Shown here one piece after another: positions 36,212 through 45,331 of a stretch of DNA of 64,000 nucleotides. Both the position numbers and the translations under genes were made by a program. Numbering within the stretch: the first letter of the stretch is position 1; each line of letters starts with the position of its first letter. Origin of the DNA: Granulicella sapmiensis (GTDB lineage Bacteria > Acidobacteriota > Terriglobia > Terriglobales > Acidobacteriaceae); NCBI GenBank assembly GCA_026225395.1, contig JAMFSR010000004.1, positions 105,837 to 169,836 of the forward strand, in the 5' to 3' direction. The notes beneath the pieces are model-generated. The model had not been told where the DNA came from. It saw only the letters and a list, made by a program, of their open reading frames with translations, and made no database searches.

Positions 36212-36237
36212 ATCACCCCTTTCAACAGTACAGAATC

Positions 36238-36277
36238 GCAAAATCGCAACTGGCCTTTCGGCCAGTCGCGATTTTGC
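36238..36277 (+). terminator. 18-bp hairpin after tRNA-His
   Basis: GCAAAATCGCAACTGGCC at 36238-36255 pairs with 36260-36277 around a TTTC loop, with one G-T pair. It follows the tRNA by 26 bases and probably ends its transcript, though no long T run follows. Confidence 0.65.
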
Positions 36278-36360
36278 GCTTTCCCAAACCGGATATACCC
36301 TAAGACGTACCCCAAAAAGACCCGTGCCCTGGCACGAAACCGCGCCTTGAAGGAAAGCCG

Positions 36361-37140
36361 TTGCCGCGAGCTCCGAAATTCACCGCCGTCGCCGCCACCT
36401 CGCTCGCGCCTTCGCCACGCAATCTCTTTGTCGGAACCTCCGGCTGGGCCTATCCGACCTGGAAGCCCGGGTTCTACGCCGCCGAGGTTCCCTCCCGCGC
36501 ATTCCTGCACGTCTACGCGTCCCGCCTCACGTCCGTCGAAGTCAACTTCACGTTCCGCACGCTTCCTACGGAGCCGCAACTGCAGGGCTGGCTCGACGCC
36601 ACGCCGCCCGGCTTCCGCTTCAGCTTCAAAGCTCCGCAGCGAATCACCCACTTCCAGCGCCTCCGAGACAGCCACGATGCCGTTGGTGAATTCGTCGCTT
36701 CGTTGGAACCCGCACGCAAAGCCGGAAAGCTCGGCCCGCTTCTCTTCCAGCTTCCACCGAACTTCGCCCTCGACCTCACCCGTCTCAGCGATCTCCTGGC
36801 CGCGCCTGCTCTACGCGCGCTGCAAATCGCCTTCGAGTTCCGGCATGAGAGCTGGTTTACCGAAGACACCTACACGCTTCTGCGTCATCACAACGCTGCA
36901 CTCTGCATCGCCGAGAGCGACGACCTGGCTACACCCGAAGTCCACACTGCCGACTTCTTCTACTATCGCCTTCGTCGCAACGGCGGATATAGCCCAAAGG
37001 AACTGAAAGCTTTCGCCAGCCGCTTCACCACCCTCGCAAAGAAAGGCGAAGTCTTCGCCTACTTCAAACACGAGGACGAACCCACCGGCGCTCTGAACAC
37101 CGAGGCCATGCTCAAAGCAGCCGTAGGTATCGACAAATGA
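36361..37140 (+). CDS. DUF72 (YecE-family) protein
   Basis: This 259-aa protein shows the DUF72 pattern: NLFVGTSGWAYPTWKPGFY, SVEVNFTFRTLPTE, FRFSFKAPQRITH, GPLLFQLPPNF and IAFEFRHESWF, ending with YFKHEDEPTGALN. The family adopts a TIM-barrel-like fold; its biochemical role is not settled. The start is a TTG at 36361, chosen because AAGGAAA stands about 6 bases before it and no ATG fits. Its stop overlaps the start of the YheT-type hydrolase (ATGA), so the two are translationally coupled, and a third gene follows without a gap. Confidence 0.85.
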   Translation: MPRAPKFTAVAATSLAPSPRNLFVGTSGWAYPTWKPGFYAAEVPSRAFLHVYASRLTSVEVNFTFRTLPTEPQLQGWLDATPPGFRFSFKAPQRITHFQRLRDSHDAVGEFVASLEPARKAGKLGPLLFQLPPNFALDLTRLSDLLAAPALRALQIAFEFRHESWFTEDTYTLLRHHNAALCIAESDDLATPEVHTADFFYYRLRRNGGYSPKELKAFASRFTTLAKKGEVFAYFKHEDEPTGALNTEAMLKAAVGIDK

Positions 37141-38177
37141 CCGCGCCTTGCGGCACCAACCCGTGGCCCGCGGCGTATCCGCCGTTCCACCCGCGTCCGT
37201 GGCTGACGAACGGACACCTGCAAACGATCGCCGGCAACTTTCTGCCTCGCTCCAACCACCTCCCTGCTCCCGTTTCCCAGCTTGTCGAAGTCTCGCCGGC
37301 GCACGGTACGCAGATCTCCAGCCAGGTTCTCTGCGAGTGTCACTGGCAGCCACTGCCTGCGCGACCCTACTGCGCCACGGCCATCATCGTGCATGGACTC
37401 GAAGGCTCTTCGCGGTCACAGTACGTTATCGGCAATGCCGATAAACTTTGGGCCGCGGGCTGCAACGTCATCCGCATGAACATGCGCAACTGCGGTGGCA
37501 CGGAGCGCCTCACGCCGACGCTCTACCACTCGGGCATGTCGTCCGACGTGGACCATGTAATGCGCTTCTTCCTTGAAACAGAGTCGCTCGCCTCCATCTC
37601 GCTCATCGGCTACTCCATGGGCGGTAACCTGGTGCTCAAGCTGGCCGGTGATCTTGGTACGAATGCGCCACCACAGTTAAAGAGCGTTATCGGCGTCAGC
37701 CCGGCGGCGGATCTTGGCGCGTCAGCCGATGCACTGCATGAGTGGCAGAACCGCTTCTATGAACGCCGTTTCCTCCGCGCGCTTCTCAAGCGATTCCGCC
37801 GCAAAGCGATGCTTTTTCCGCGGGCGTTCGATCCGCAGCGTGCCGCAAACGTCACTTCGCTCCGAGACTTCGACGACCGCATCACCGCCCTTTACTCCGG
37901 CTTCCGCTCCGCAACCGACTACTATCACCGCGCAGCCGCTGCCCGTGTGCTCGACAAAATCGCCATTCCCACGCTCCTGCTCCACGCCTGCGACGATCCC
38001 TTCATCCGCTTCAACGAAGAGACGCGCAACATCATCACCGCCAACCCCAACATCACGCTGCTGGAAACCGATCACGGCGGCCACTGCGCCTTCCTCGCAA
38101 CTCCCGACCGCACCAACGACAACGACGGCTACTGGGCTGAGCACACCGCCAAGCGGTTCCTTCTCGCCCACGCCTGA
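37137..38177 (+). CDS. YheT-family alpha/beta hydrolase
   Basis: This 346-aa protein has the features of the YheT/ABHD1-3 group: an N-terminal WLTNGHLQTIAGNF motif, AIIVHGLEGSSRSQY, MNMRNCGGTERL, nucleophile elbow LIGYSMGGNLVLKL, acid in LLHACDDPFIRF and the catalytic His in ETDHGGHCAFL. It has no signal peptide. Bacterial YheT is described as a predicted hydrolase of esters; eukaryotic relatives act on lipids. It begins within the DUF72 stop (4-bp overlap) and is followed directly by a GTG-start gene, so the three form one operon. Confidence 0.88.
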   Translation: MTAPCGTNPWPAAYPPFHPRPWLTNGHLQTIAGNFLPRSNHLPAPVSQLVEVSPAHGTQISSQVLCECHWQPLPARPYCATAIIVHGLEGSSRSQYVIGNADKLWAAGCNVIRMNMRNCGGTERLTPTLYHSGMSSDVDHVMRFFLETESLASISLIGYSMGGNLVLKLAGDLGTNAPPQLKSVIGVSPAADLGASADALHEWQNRFYERRFLRALLKRFRRKAMLFPRAFDPQRAANVTSLRDFDDRITALYSGFRSATDYYHRAAAARVLDKIAIPTLLLHACDDPFIRFNEETRNIITANPNITLLETDHGGHCAFLATPDRTNDNDGYWAEHTAKRFLLAHA

Positions 38178-38867
38178 GTGCCGTATCCTAAAGAAATGCT
38201 CGCAGACTGGTCCGCCGAATGTTCCGCCGACGACCCTCACCTGGTCATCCCCTGGTCTGACCCCAAATCCAGTGCGCGTTTCATCGATCTCCGCGCCGAG
38301 CCTTATGACATCGCAGAAATCCCGGAAGCCGACCATTACCCCGCGCTCGGACGCGCCCTGCGTGCGCTCAACGCCACACGTAGCCCCTTCCTCACGGCGA
38401 AGTGCGATGCATGGCAGCTCATTGCCGGCGATCCAGGGCATCATGCCGATACGCTCGAATCTCTCCGCTTGCAGCTCGATCTCGATGTCGAACAGGCCCG
38501 CTTTGGCTTTGCCAGCTATATTGATCTTCTGTGGCGCGAGCGAGCCATCTACGCCTCCGCCCACCACCAGCAGGACCGGCTCGACCGCATCACTCGTCGC
38601 GCACAAAAGCTTGCCCACCCCGAGGCAGCACTCGAGTGCGTTCTCCGCCCGGCGATGCTGGATCTCAACGGCGCTCTCGAAGGTTACGCCTTCACCGTCT
38701 ACGTCACCGCACTCGGCGCAGACGCGGATACTGCTTCGCAACAGTGGTCGGCTGCTCTGGAAGATGTAGTCCACTTGTTACGGGCCAAAGAGCTCGAACC
38801 TGCTCGCGGCTCCGCTACAATCGATTCGGTGAGTAGTTTCCCGTCGCGCGACGGCCAGGCAGGCTGA
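38178..38867 (+). CDS. Conserved-looking protein of unknown function
   Basis: This 229-aa protein starts at a GTG that directly follows the hydrolase stop, a spacing that supports coupling. It is acidic and soluble, with no signal peptide or membrane segment. Patches such as IPWSDPKSSARFIDLRAEP, RSPFLTAKCDAW and ASYIDLLWRERAIYAS look like a folded domain, and the second half is helical. I do not recognise a family. Its operon with DUF72 and YheT-type genes is the only clue to function. The tRNA-Arg gene begins 13 bp after its stop. Confidence 0.7.
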   Translation: MPYPKEMLADWSAECSADDPHLVIPWSDPKSSARFIDLRAEPYDIAEIPEADHYPALGRALRALNATRSPFLTAKCDAWQLIAGDPGHHADTLESLRLQLDLDVEQARFGFASYIDLLWRERAIYASAHHQQDRLDRITRRAQKLAHPEAALECVLRPAMLDLNGALEGYAFTVYVTALGADADTASQQWSAALEDVVHLLRAKELEPARGSATIDSVSSFPSRDGQAG

Positions 38868-38880
38868 AACTGCGTCACAA

Positions 38881-38957
38881 GGGCGAGTAGCTCAATTGGA
38901 TAGAGCACGGACCTTCTAAGTCCGGGGTTACAGGTTCGATCCCTGTCTCGCCCACCA
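38881..38957 (+). tRNA. tRNA-Arg(TCT)
   Basis: A complete 77-base cloverleaf: acceptor GGGCGAG/CTCGCCC, D arm AGCTCAATTGGATAGAGC, anticodon arm with loop CTTCTAA and anticodon TCT, T arm with TTCGATC, discriminator A and encoded CCA. Confidence 0.96.
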
Positions 38958-38967
38958 TCCTTGTTCA

Positions 38968-40344
38968 TCAACACGCTGGGTCCCTGCCAAGCGCCGGACG
39001 AGGTCGCAAACCGCCTTCACTGGCGATTTGCACGGCACGCACGAGCAGCAGACAGAAAATGGCAAGCATCGGCACGACGCGATCGAGGCGGAGCAGGGTT
39101 TCGACCCAGAGCTGTGAGGCGTCCTGTGTGCTAAGAGCGAAGTAAAGGCTGGGAAGCCAGACGATTGCGCTGAGAACGACGATGCTCCAGTCGAGCTTGA
39201 TGAGATGTTTGCGGACAAGAAGTAATGCAGCGAGGGGAAAGACGCCGGTGTAGTGGTACTCCCATACAAGGCCGTAACTGAGGAAGACGAGCAGCGACGA
39301 AGCCATGAGGACCAGCAGGGCGGCTTCTAAGCGGGCGGCGCGGGTGCGAACGAACCAGACCACCGCGGACATAACAAGGATCAGTATGGCGGGGATGCGA
39401 TAGAGTGCGGCGGGCGTAAGGGTGTGGAAGAGACCATCGAGGAACGTGGGTAGCGAGTACACATCGATGTGCTGGAACCGAAAGCCGGAAAGACCGATCA
39501 TCGCAAGCCAGTGAACGCTGTTGTCCTGCATAGCGGGCGTTACCTGGAAGCCATTGGTATAGACGTTCATAGTCTGCAGGATGAGGTTGGGGTGCGTGGC
39601 CAGCAGGATGCGCTGATCCCAGGACATCGACACAGGATTGAAGCCAGGTATGGCAATCAGAAGGAACGACACCGCGATATAGATTACCAGGGCCTTAAGA
39701 GTGGCACGGCGGGTTTCGTGGAGCATCAACAGCAGCGGAAGCATGGCAAAGACGGCGGGCTTGGAAAATAGGCTGAGCAGCAGGCCAGCCAGCAGCAGTC
39801 GCTGGTTGAGACGTGTGGGACCCTCCTCGCGCACGGCGTCGACTGCGACAAGAACGAGCGTAATCGAGAGCACGAGCAGGGCTTGCACGTTGCCCACGAA
39901 GAGCATGATGTAGACGGGAAAGCCGCCGAGCATCAAGAGCGCTACGAGCGCGCGGCGCACAGGGTCCTGCGTTCGCCGCAGGATGAACCACGCGGACGCA
40001 GCCATGAGCGCGAAGGAGATGGTTGTCCAAACGGCGTAGGCCATCCATGGCTTGAAAGGCGCGAGCAGCGGGCCGAGAACGAGTGCGAGCGCAGGATGGT
40101 AGAGGAACCACGTGGCGTAGGGCCCATAGGCGATGGCGAAGGTATCGTACTGGCTTCGGCCGGCGGTGAAGTTGAGGAACGCGCGCTCAACCGGGAAGAA
40201 GTCGATGCCCTGCACGTGGGCATGGGTGGAATCGAAAAAGAAGCCGCCGAGCCAGCCGGTGTATAACGACGCAAGCATCACAATGAGCCAAAGGGCGGTC
40301 ACAATCCATAGCAGCTTTGCTCCCTGCGCACGGGTGATGTTCAT
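38968..40344 (-). CDS. GT87-type (DUF2029-like) membrane glycosyltransferase
   Basis: This 458-aa protein has about eleven membrane helices from residue 11 to the end. The first periplasmic loop contains GIDFFPVERAFLNF with an Asp in the place of the GT-C acidic motif, followed by QYDTFAIAYGPYATWFLYHP, similar to GT87 polyprenyl-phosphate-mannose transferases. Its start overlaps the stop of the GT2-GtrA gene by 4 bp, and together they fit a pathway in which GT2 loads a sugar on a lipid carrier, GtrA helps flip it, and this protein transfers it outside. That order is inferred from families and position. The product ends in a polar tail of about 20 residues. Confidence 0.75.
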   Translation of the reverse strand: MNITRAQGAKLLWIVTALWLIVMLASLYTGWLGGFFFDSTHAHVQGIDFFPVERAFLNFTAGRSQYDTFAIAYGPYATWFLYHPALALVLGPLLAPFKPWMAYAVWTTISFALMAASAWFILRRTQDPVRRALVALLMLGGFPVYIMLFVGNVQALLVLSITLVLVAVDAVREEGPTRLNQRLLLAGLLLSLFSKPAVFAMLPLLLMLHETRRATLKALVIYIAVSFLLIAIPGFNPVSMSWDQRILLATHPNLILQTMNVYTNGFQVTPAMQDNSVHWLAMIGLSGFRFQHIDVYSLPTFLDGLFHTLTPAALYRIPAILILVMSAVVWFVRTRAARLEAALLVLMASSLLVFLSYGLVWEYHYTGVFPLAALLLVRKHLIKLDWSIVVLSAIVWLPSLYFALSTQDASQLWVETLLRLDRVVPMLAIFCLLLVRAVQIASEGGLRPRPALGRDPAC

Positions 40345-41408
40345 CGTTCTTTGGCCGTCCGAAAGACAAAGGTGCGCTGCATGGAGAAGCTGATGAGGCT
40401 GAGGAACGAGTCTACGACGACCTTGGCCGCGAAGACGTTCCAGTGCGCGTAACGATGTGCGGCCCAGATAAGCAGGTAGCTGAGGCCGGCGATGATCGCG
40501 ACCAGGATGTAGTAGCGCCCGAGTGTTCCCTTCACCGGAGCCTGGTTGTGGAAGACGTACTTCTTATTAAGCGCGAAGTTCACCAACGAACTCAACCGGC
40601 CAACAACCACACTGAGGGCTACATTTCCGGTGACGGCGAAGGCCACCGAAAATCCGGCAAAGTCGATGCCGGCGGCGACGATGGCCGAGAAGTAGAAGCG
40701 CGCCAGCACGAAGTAGATCCGCATGGAGTCCCAGATGGGATCGAAGTGCGAGGAGCGGTTGCCGTCAATGTAGACGGTCTCGATGGGAATCTCAATGGGC
40801 TTGCGCTGACGGCAGACATGGGCGAGGACGGTCATCTCGTACTCGTAGCGTTCGCCATCGAGAAGCATGAGAGATGGCAGCATGGTGAATGGGAAGGCGC
40901 GCAGGCCTGTTTGGGTGTCAGCCAGCTTTGTGCCGGTGACGAAGCTGAAGATGTGCCGCGTGAGAGTATTGCCAATCTTGCTCCGAAGTGGAACGTCTTT
41001 TGCGAAAGTTCGAGCGCCAAGGATGACCCGGCTTTCGGCGTCTAGTGAAGCTTCCGCAACACGGAGGATGTCGATGGCAGTGTGCTGTCCGTCAGCATCG
41101 GCCGTGATGACGGTGGTGACCTCTGAGAGTTGCGTGAGGAAGTGGTTGAAGCCGGTTTTGAGCGCACGGCCTTTGCCCAGATTGACGGCGTGTTGCACAA
41201 CATGGACCGAGGGTAACGCGGAAAGTTCGGCGAAGAGTCCATCACTGGCAGAAGAGCTTCCGTCGTTGACAAGAACGATGGCGCCGAAGCCTGTTGCGGC
41301 CAACGTTTCCACCAGTGGGCGAAGTACGAGATCTGGTTCACGCGCGGGGATCAAAACCGCGATGGAGCGCAGGCTCTCTGTAGGCGCTTTGATCGTGCCG
41401 GATGACAT
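40341..41408 (-). CDS. GT2 glycosyltransferase fused to GtrA-like domain
   Basis: This 355-aa protein has an N-terminal GT2 domain (residues 15-225) of the dolichol-phosphate-mannose synthase kind: VLIPAREPD, AIVLVNDGSS, LGKGRALKTGFN, and the DxD-type TADADGQHT. It is followed by four membrane helices of GtrA type (GIDFAGFSVAFAVTGNVALS, SLVNFALNKKYVFHN, ending MQRTFVFRTA). Such fusions make a polyprenyl-phosphate sugar in the cytoplasm and assist its transfer across the membrane. It lies between an MFS gene (53 bp) and the GT87 gene (4-bp overlap), all on the minus strand. Confidence 0.87.
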   Translation of the reverse strand: MSSGTIKAPTESLRSIAVLIPAREPDLVLRPLVETLAATGFGAIVLVNDGSSSASDGLFAELSALPSVHVVQHAVNLGKGRALKTGFNHFLTQLSEVTTVITADADGQHTAIDILRVAEASLDAESRVILGARTFAKDVPLRSKIGNTLTRHIFSFVTGTKLADTQTGLRAFPFTMLPSLMLLDGERYEYEMTVLAHVCRQRKPIEIPIETVYIDGNRSSHFDPIWDSMRIYFVLARFYFSAIVAAGIDFAGFSVAFAVTGNVALSVVVGRLSSLVNFALNKKYVFHNQAPVKGTLGRYYILVAIIAGLSYLLIWAAHRYAHWNVFAAKVVVDSFLSLISFSMQRTFVFRTAKER

Positions 41409-41460
41409 GTTGCAACGAGCCTACCCGAAGTACGCGGCTATTGCACAGAGTTGGGTTTTC

Positions 41461-42708
41461 TTAAGCCGGTTCGCGCTCGCCGGATGGAAGATGCACATCC
41501 GTGATGCCATGCTTGCGACTGTAGCCCGTCAAATGGCGCAATCCGGCCAGTGCGATCAGGCAGAGCTGCAATCCACAGACGCCATCCCACTGCCAGCGTT
41601 CCCACGCCATGCTGGCCAACGCCGAGCCTGCCGCGCCGCCGACGAAATACATCGTCATATAGACCGTGTTCAGCCGGCTCCGGGCTTCTGCGCCCAGGCC
41701 GAAGATCCGCGTCTGGTTAGCAATCTGCATCATCTGCGCGCCCGCGTCGAGCAGGATGACGCCCGCAACCAGTGCTCCCATGTGCCAGACCGTCGGTATC
41801 GAGACGCGTTCGGAAAGCCAAAGCCATACATACGAGAACGTCAGCACTGCGCCTGCAGCGGAGACGACAAACCGTGTTCCGCGGCGATCGGACATACGCC
41901 CGGCCAGCGGAGCGATCAGAGCGCCCGCCACGCCGACCACGCCGAATGTACCGGCGACGCCCGGCCCCATGCCGTAGTGGCTCTGCAACAGAAACGCCAG
42001 GGTTGTCCAGAAGCAGCTGAAGGATGCGAATGTAAGCGCGCCCATAACGCCGGCTTCGCGCAACAGCGGCTCATCGCGGAAGAGGCTCCAAAGCGATCGC
42101 ATCGCCGCCTTGTAGCTGAGCGATTGCATCGGCTTCATCCGCGGCATCACGCGCCACATCAGCGGAACAAACGCTGCATTCAGGATCGCCGCAGTTACAA
42201 ATACTGTTCGCCATCCACCGAAGCGGCTCAGCCAGCCGGCGAAGCTTCTCGCCAGCAAAATCCCCAGCAGCAGCCCGGTCATGACTGTACCGATCGCCTG
42301 CCCGCGGCGCTCGTGCGGCACCAGATCCGGGGCCATGGGCAACGCGACGTGGGTTACCGATGCCATCAGCCCGATCAATATGCTCGCACCGATCATCCAG
42401 ATGATGTTTTGGGCGAGCGCCGCAAGCAGCAGGGCGACAGCGACACCTGCATACATCCGCATCATCAGAGCGCGACGTTCGGCCACGTCACCCAGAGGAA
42501 CAAAGCACAAAATACCTGCGGCGTACCCCAACTGGGTCGCAACGGCGACCAAACCAATGGCTTTTGGAGACGTATTTCCAAGACTTTTGCCCATGACGAG
42601 CAGCAGCGGCTGATTGAAGTAGATCGACGCCACCCCAACCGCGCAGGCCACCCCCAGAAATGGCAGCGCCCACCTGCCCGTCATACCGATTTGAGACCGC
42701 TTCTCCAT
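41461..42708 (-). CDS. MFS transporter
   Basis: This 415-aa protein has twelve predicted membrane helices and the MFS loop 2-3 motif as GDVAERRALMMRM, mirrored in the second half by GRMSDRRGTRFVV. The start IYFNQPLLLVMGKSLG is typical of the YnfM/arabinose-efflux-like group, which suggests export of a small molecule. No substrate-defining residues can be named. It is divergent from mnmA, with 124 bp between the two starts, and reads toward the glycosyltransferase pair. Confidence 0.88.
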   Translation of the reverse strand: MEKRSQIGMTGRWALPFLGVACAVGVASIYFNQPLLLVMGKSLGNTSPKAIGLVAVATQLGYAAGILCFVPLGDVAERRALMMRMYAGVAVALLLAALAQNIIWMIGASILIGLMASVTHVALPMAPDLVPHERRGQAIGTVMTGLLLGILLARSFAGWLSRFGGWRTVFVTAAILNAAFVPLMWRVMPRMKPMQSLSYKAAMRSLWSLFRDEPLLREAGVMGALTFASFSCFWTTLAFLLQSHYGMGPGVAGTFGVVGVAGALIAPLAGRMSDRRGTRFVVSAAGAVLTFSYVWLWLSERVSIPTVWHMGALVAGVILLDAGAQMMQIANQTRIFGLGAEARSRLNTVYMTMYFVGGAAGSALASMAWERWQWDGVCGLQLCLIALAGLRHLTGYSRKHGITDVHLPSGEREPA

Positions 42709-42832
42709 TGCCCCGCTTGTCCCCGCTCTTTAGCCCACAACAGAGCTTACATCCTGTCTGACATGTTGGGGAAATTGATACCAGTTTCTAAGTCGTTCAC
42801 TACAAGTCTATGATTATTAGAAGGGATTGCCA

Positions 42833-43945
42833 ATGCCGTACAACAACACGATCGCGGTAGCCATGTCCGGCGGTGTCGACTCCTCGGCAGTCGCCGCGCT
42901 GCTCCATGCCGAGGGCCATGAACTCGTCGGTCTGACGCTCCAGCTCTGGAACCAGCGGCGGCTGGCCGGCCGCGAGGGCATGCCCGAGTCTGTCCAGGGC
43001 CGTTGCTGCTCCATTGATGATGTGTACGACGCGCGGCGCGTCGCCGAGCACCTCGGCATCCCGTATTACCTTGTCAATGCACAGGAACGGTTCGAAGCTG
43101 AGGTCGTTCGGCCCTTCGTCGACGAGTATCTTGCGGGCCGCACGCCTATTCCCTGCACGCTGTGCAACAACCACCTGAAGTTCGATCAACTGCTACAGAC
43201 GGCGCAGGGTATCGGGGCAGATCGTATTGCGACGGGGCATTACGCGTTGAATCACTTCGACGAGACGCGGGGCCGATGGATTCTGTCGCGCCCAGCAGAC
43301 CGCTCGAAAGACCAGACCTACTTTCTTTTCGGTCTGACGCAGACACAACTTTCCCGAACCCTTTTTCCGCTGGGCGGAATGCAGAAGCCCGCGGTTCGAA
43401 CCATGGCCGCCGATCACGGACTGGAGCTGGCCCAGAAGCCGGACTCGCAGGAGATCTGCTTTATTCCGGGCGGCAGCTACTCGCAGTTTCTAAAAGCGTA
43501 CCTCGACGAGCAGGGACGCGAGCTGCCTGACAGCTCCGGCGACCTTGTCACCGCTGGTGGCGAGGTCCTCGGCCACCATGAAGGCATTCACGGATTTACG
43601 GTCGGCCAGCGTAAGGGGCTTGGGATCAGCTCGCCGAATCCACTGTATGTGCTCAGCATTCATCCAGACTCGCATGCTGTCCAGGTTGGAACTGACGACC
43701 AGCTCTTATCTCAGACCCTGATTGCCGACCGCCTGAACTGGGTCTCCATCCCCGAACCGTGTGAGGCAATCCGAGTTTCGATCAAGATCCGGCATCGCCA
43801 TGAACCGGCTCCGGCAACACTACGCGTCACCGGGGATGATCGGGTTGAGGCAATCTTCGACGAGCCGCAGCGAGCCATTACGCCCGGACAGTCTGCCGTC
43901 TTTTATCGGGGCGACGAAGTGGCGGGCGGCGGCTGGATCGTTTAG
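42833..43945 (+). CDS. mnmA: tRNA-specific 2-thiouridylase MnmA
   Basis: This 370-aa protein starts at the ATG at 42833, 6 bases after AAGGGA (a TTG at 42827 is rejected). MnmA makes the 2-thio group of U34 in tRNA-Lys, -Glu and -Gln from ATP and relayed sulfur. Visible features are the PP-loop SGGVDSS at residues 12-18, the first catalytic Cys (Cys111) in CTLCNNHLKF, ATGHYA, the ATP/tRNA region DRSKDQTYFLF, the second catalytic Cys (Cys209) in DSQEICFIPGG, and GFTVGQRKGLGI in the central domain. Length and motifs match the family fully. Confidence 0.97.
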   Translation: MPYNNTIAVAMSGGVDSSAVAALLHAEGHELVGLTLQLWNQRRLAGREGMPESVQGRCCSIDDVYDARRVAEHLGIPYYLVNAQERFEAEVVRPFVDEYLAGRTPIPCTLCNNHLKFDQLLQTAQGIGADRIATGHYALNHFDETRGRWILSRPADRSKDQTYFLFGLTQTQLSRTLFPLGGMQKPAVRTMAADHGLELAQKPDSQEICFIPGGSYSQFLKAYLDEQGRELPDSSGDLVTAGGEVLGHHEGIHGFTVGQRKGLGISSPNPLYVLSIHPDSHAVQVGTDDQLLSQTLIADRLNWVSIPEPCEAIRVSIKIRHRHEPAPATLRVTGDDRVEAIFDEPQRAITPGQSAVFYRGDEVAGGGWIV

Positions 43946-43955
43946 AGCAGAACGC

Positions 43956-44534
43956 TTAGAGATCGTACGGGTTTTCGTAGCCCTTGGGTTTGCCGAAGGG
44001 GGAACGGGCCGCCAGGGTTTCGATTCCCGCGCGGAGACCGGCGATGATCCCGGCGATCTGCCGCACCGGCTTCTTGATGCTCTCCTGCACGGTCCTGGAC
44101 ACTTCTTCGGTCGATGCAAGAGCTTCGGTCACCATCACATCCACATGGTTTACGTGGACGCGGGTTCTAAGGTTCAAGTCGGCGACTGTCCGGTTGATTT
44201 CGGTAAGGGTCGCGCTGACCTCGTCGCACTTCTCGCGGACAGTGTAGGAAATCTCCTCGACGTTGGTCGTAATGACGCGCACTTTTGGGGTCAGTTCTGC
44301 AGCCAGCGTGGTCAAATTCTCGATGATCGGGGTTGTCTTCCGGTCGAACGAGTTCGTCATGGCTTCAATCTTACGGAACATCTTCAGAGCGAAGAATGCA
44401 GCCATAACCACGCCTACCGCTTGCGCAACCAGGGCCACAGCGATGACGAGCAGAAATAACGTCCCGCGATGGACATCTCCGCCACCGGATTCCTGAAACA
44501 AAAATAGAGCTGCCGAGTTCAAAGCCAACGTCAT
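43956..44534 (-). CDS. DUF948-like membrane-anchored coiled-coil protein
   Basis: The 192-aa product starts at the ATG at 44534, 6 bases after GAGGAA. A single membrane segment at about residues 23-48 (FLLVIAVALVAQAVGVVMAA) is followed by a long helical part with DUF948-type alternation: LTTLAAELTPKVRVITTNV, EISYTVREKCDEVSATLTEI, NRTVADLNLRTRVHVNHVD. It ends in a basic PFGKPKGYENPYDL. Proteins of this kind are envelope or general-stress proteins of unknown action. The next minus-strand gene upstream encodes a YtxH protein, a common partner. A hairpin between the two suggests separate transcript ends. Confidence 0.7.
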   Translation of the reverse strand: MTLALNSAALFLFQESGGGDVHRGTLFLLVIAVALVAQAVGVVMAAFFALKMFRKIEAMTNSFDRKTTPIIENLTTLAAELTPKVRVITTNVEEISYTVREKCDEVSATLTEINRTVADLNLRTRVHVNHVDVMVTEALASTEEVSRTVQESIKKPVRQIAGIIAGLRAGIETLAARSPFGKPKGYENPYDL

Positions 44535-44627
44535 CGAATTCCTCAAATCGCCGCAACCCTGCGGCTCTCAACCAATTACTCGTGCGATCTTCACTTTAAG
44601 CTGCCAACGCCCACTCCGCAAGCGAAA

Positions 44628-44655
44628 GGGGCCGGTTCGTGGTCGAACCGGCCCC
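44628..44655 (-). terminator. 12-bp hairpin after the YtxH gene
   Basis: GGGGCCGGTTCG at 44628-44639 pairs exactly with 44644-44655 around TGGT. On the minus strand the stem is followed by TTTCGCTT, a short T-rich tail. It lies just after the YtxH stop. Confidence 0.7.
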
Positions 44656-44677
44656 GTTACTGAAAAACCACTTGCAC

Positions 44678-45109
44678 CTAAGAAGCGGGGGTTTCGGTCG
44701 TCTTTGCGACGTAGGCATCCTTGCCTGCGTCGACCGCTGCCTGAACCGCTTCCGCCTGGGTCTGGATCAAATCCTTGCCCTTATCGACGTACTGGGTCCA
44801 CTGCGTACGGCCCTTATCGTAGTATTCTTTGCCCTTGTCGACGTACGCGGAAGCGACTTCTTTTCCTTTGCCAACATATTCGGTTGCAACTTCTTTGCCC
44901 TGCTGGACATACTGGGTCGCTTGCTCCACGCCCTGGCTATACAGCTCATTTGCCTTGTCGCGGGCCTCAAGGGAACGCGCTACGATCTCTTCACGAGTCT
45001 CCTTGCCTGACTTCGGGGCATACAAAACGCCTACCAGGGCGCCGATGCCGAGTCCTGCAAGAAACCATCCAAATCCACCAACTCCACCGTCGTTGTCCTG
45101 ATCAGCCAT
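44678..45109 (-). CDS. YtxH-domain protein
   Basis: This 143-aa protein has the YtxH pattern: a Gly-rich membrane segment at residues 10-30 (GFGWFLAGLGIGALVGVLYAP) followed by KSGKETREEI. The rest is a long amphipathic helix built of near-repeats of about 11 residues (YVQQGKEVATEY, YVGKGKEVASAY, YVDKGKEYYDKG), rich in Lys and Tyr. YtxH proteins are small general-stress or envelope proteins of unknown mechanism. It is followed by a hairpin and the DUF948-like gene. Confidence 0.85.
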   Translation of the reverse strand: MADQDNDGGVGGFGWFLAGLGIGALVGVLYAPKSGKETREEIVARSLEARDKANELYSQGVEQATQYVQQGKEVATEYVGKGKEVASAYVDKGKEYYDKGRTQWTQYVDKGKDLIQTQAEAVQAAVDAGKDAYVAKTTETPAS

Positions 45110-45331
45110 TGCGCTCTCCTCGATACAAATCTTTTGTTACTTTACGCTTCTATTCCCCACCGGGGGCAGATCGAAACGCGAAAAATATCACACTCTTCTG
45201 GATGCAGATGGGCGTATCCGGGGTTGCGTCCGAACTAATGCACTGGAATTAATACTCGATGCGCTCCCAATGCCCACTCTCGCGCATCTCACGAGAACGA
45301 AGCAACTTAGCCTTCGCATGGAGATATCGCT
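45110..45331. other. Divergent region between ytxH-like and BON lipoprotein genes
   Basis: These 222 bases contain no gene I can support. They should carry both promoters. An AT-richer patch (aaaaatatcacactctt, about 45181-45197, and ggaattaatactcgatg, about 45244-45260) is the most promoter-like part. Confidence 0.3.

Noticed and set aside
40867..42813. 648-codon plus-strand frame over the GT2 and MFS genes
   Set aside because: It runs antisense to two well-recognised genes, is Arg/His/Pro-rich and has no domain pattern.
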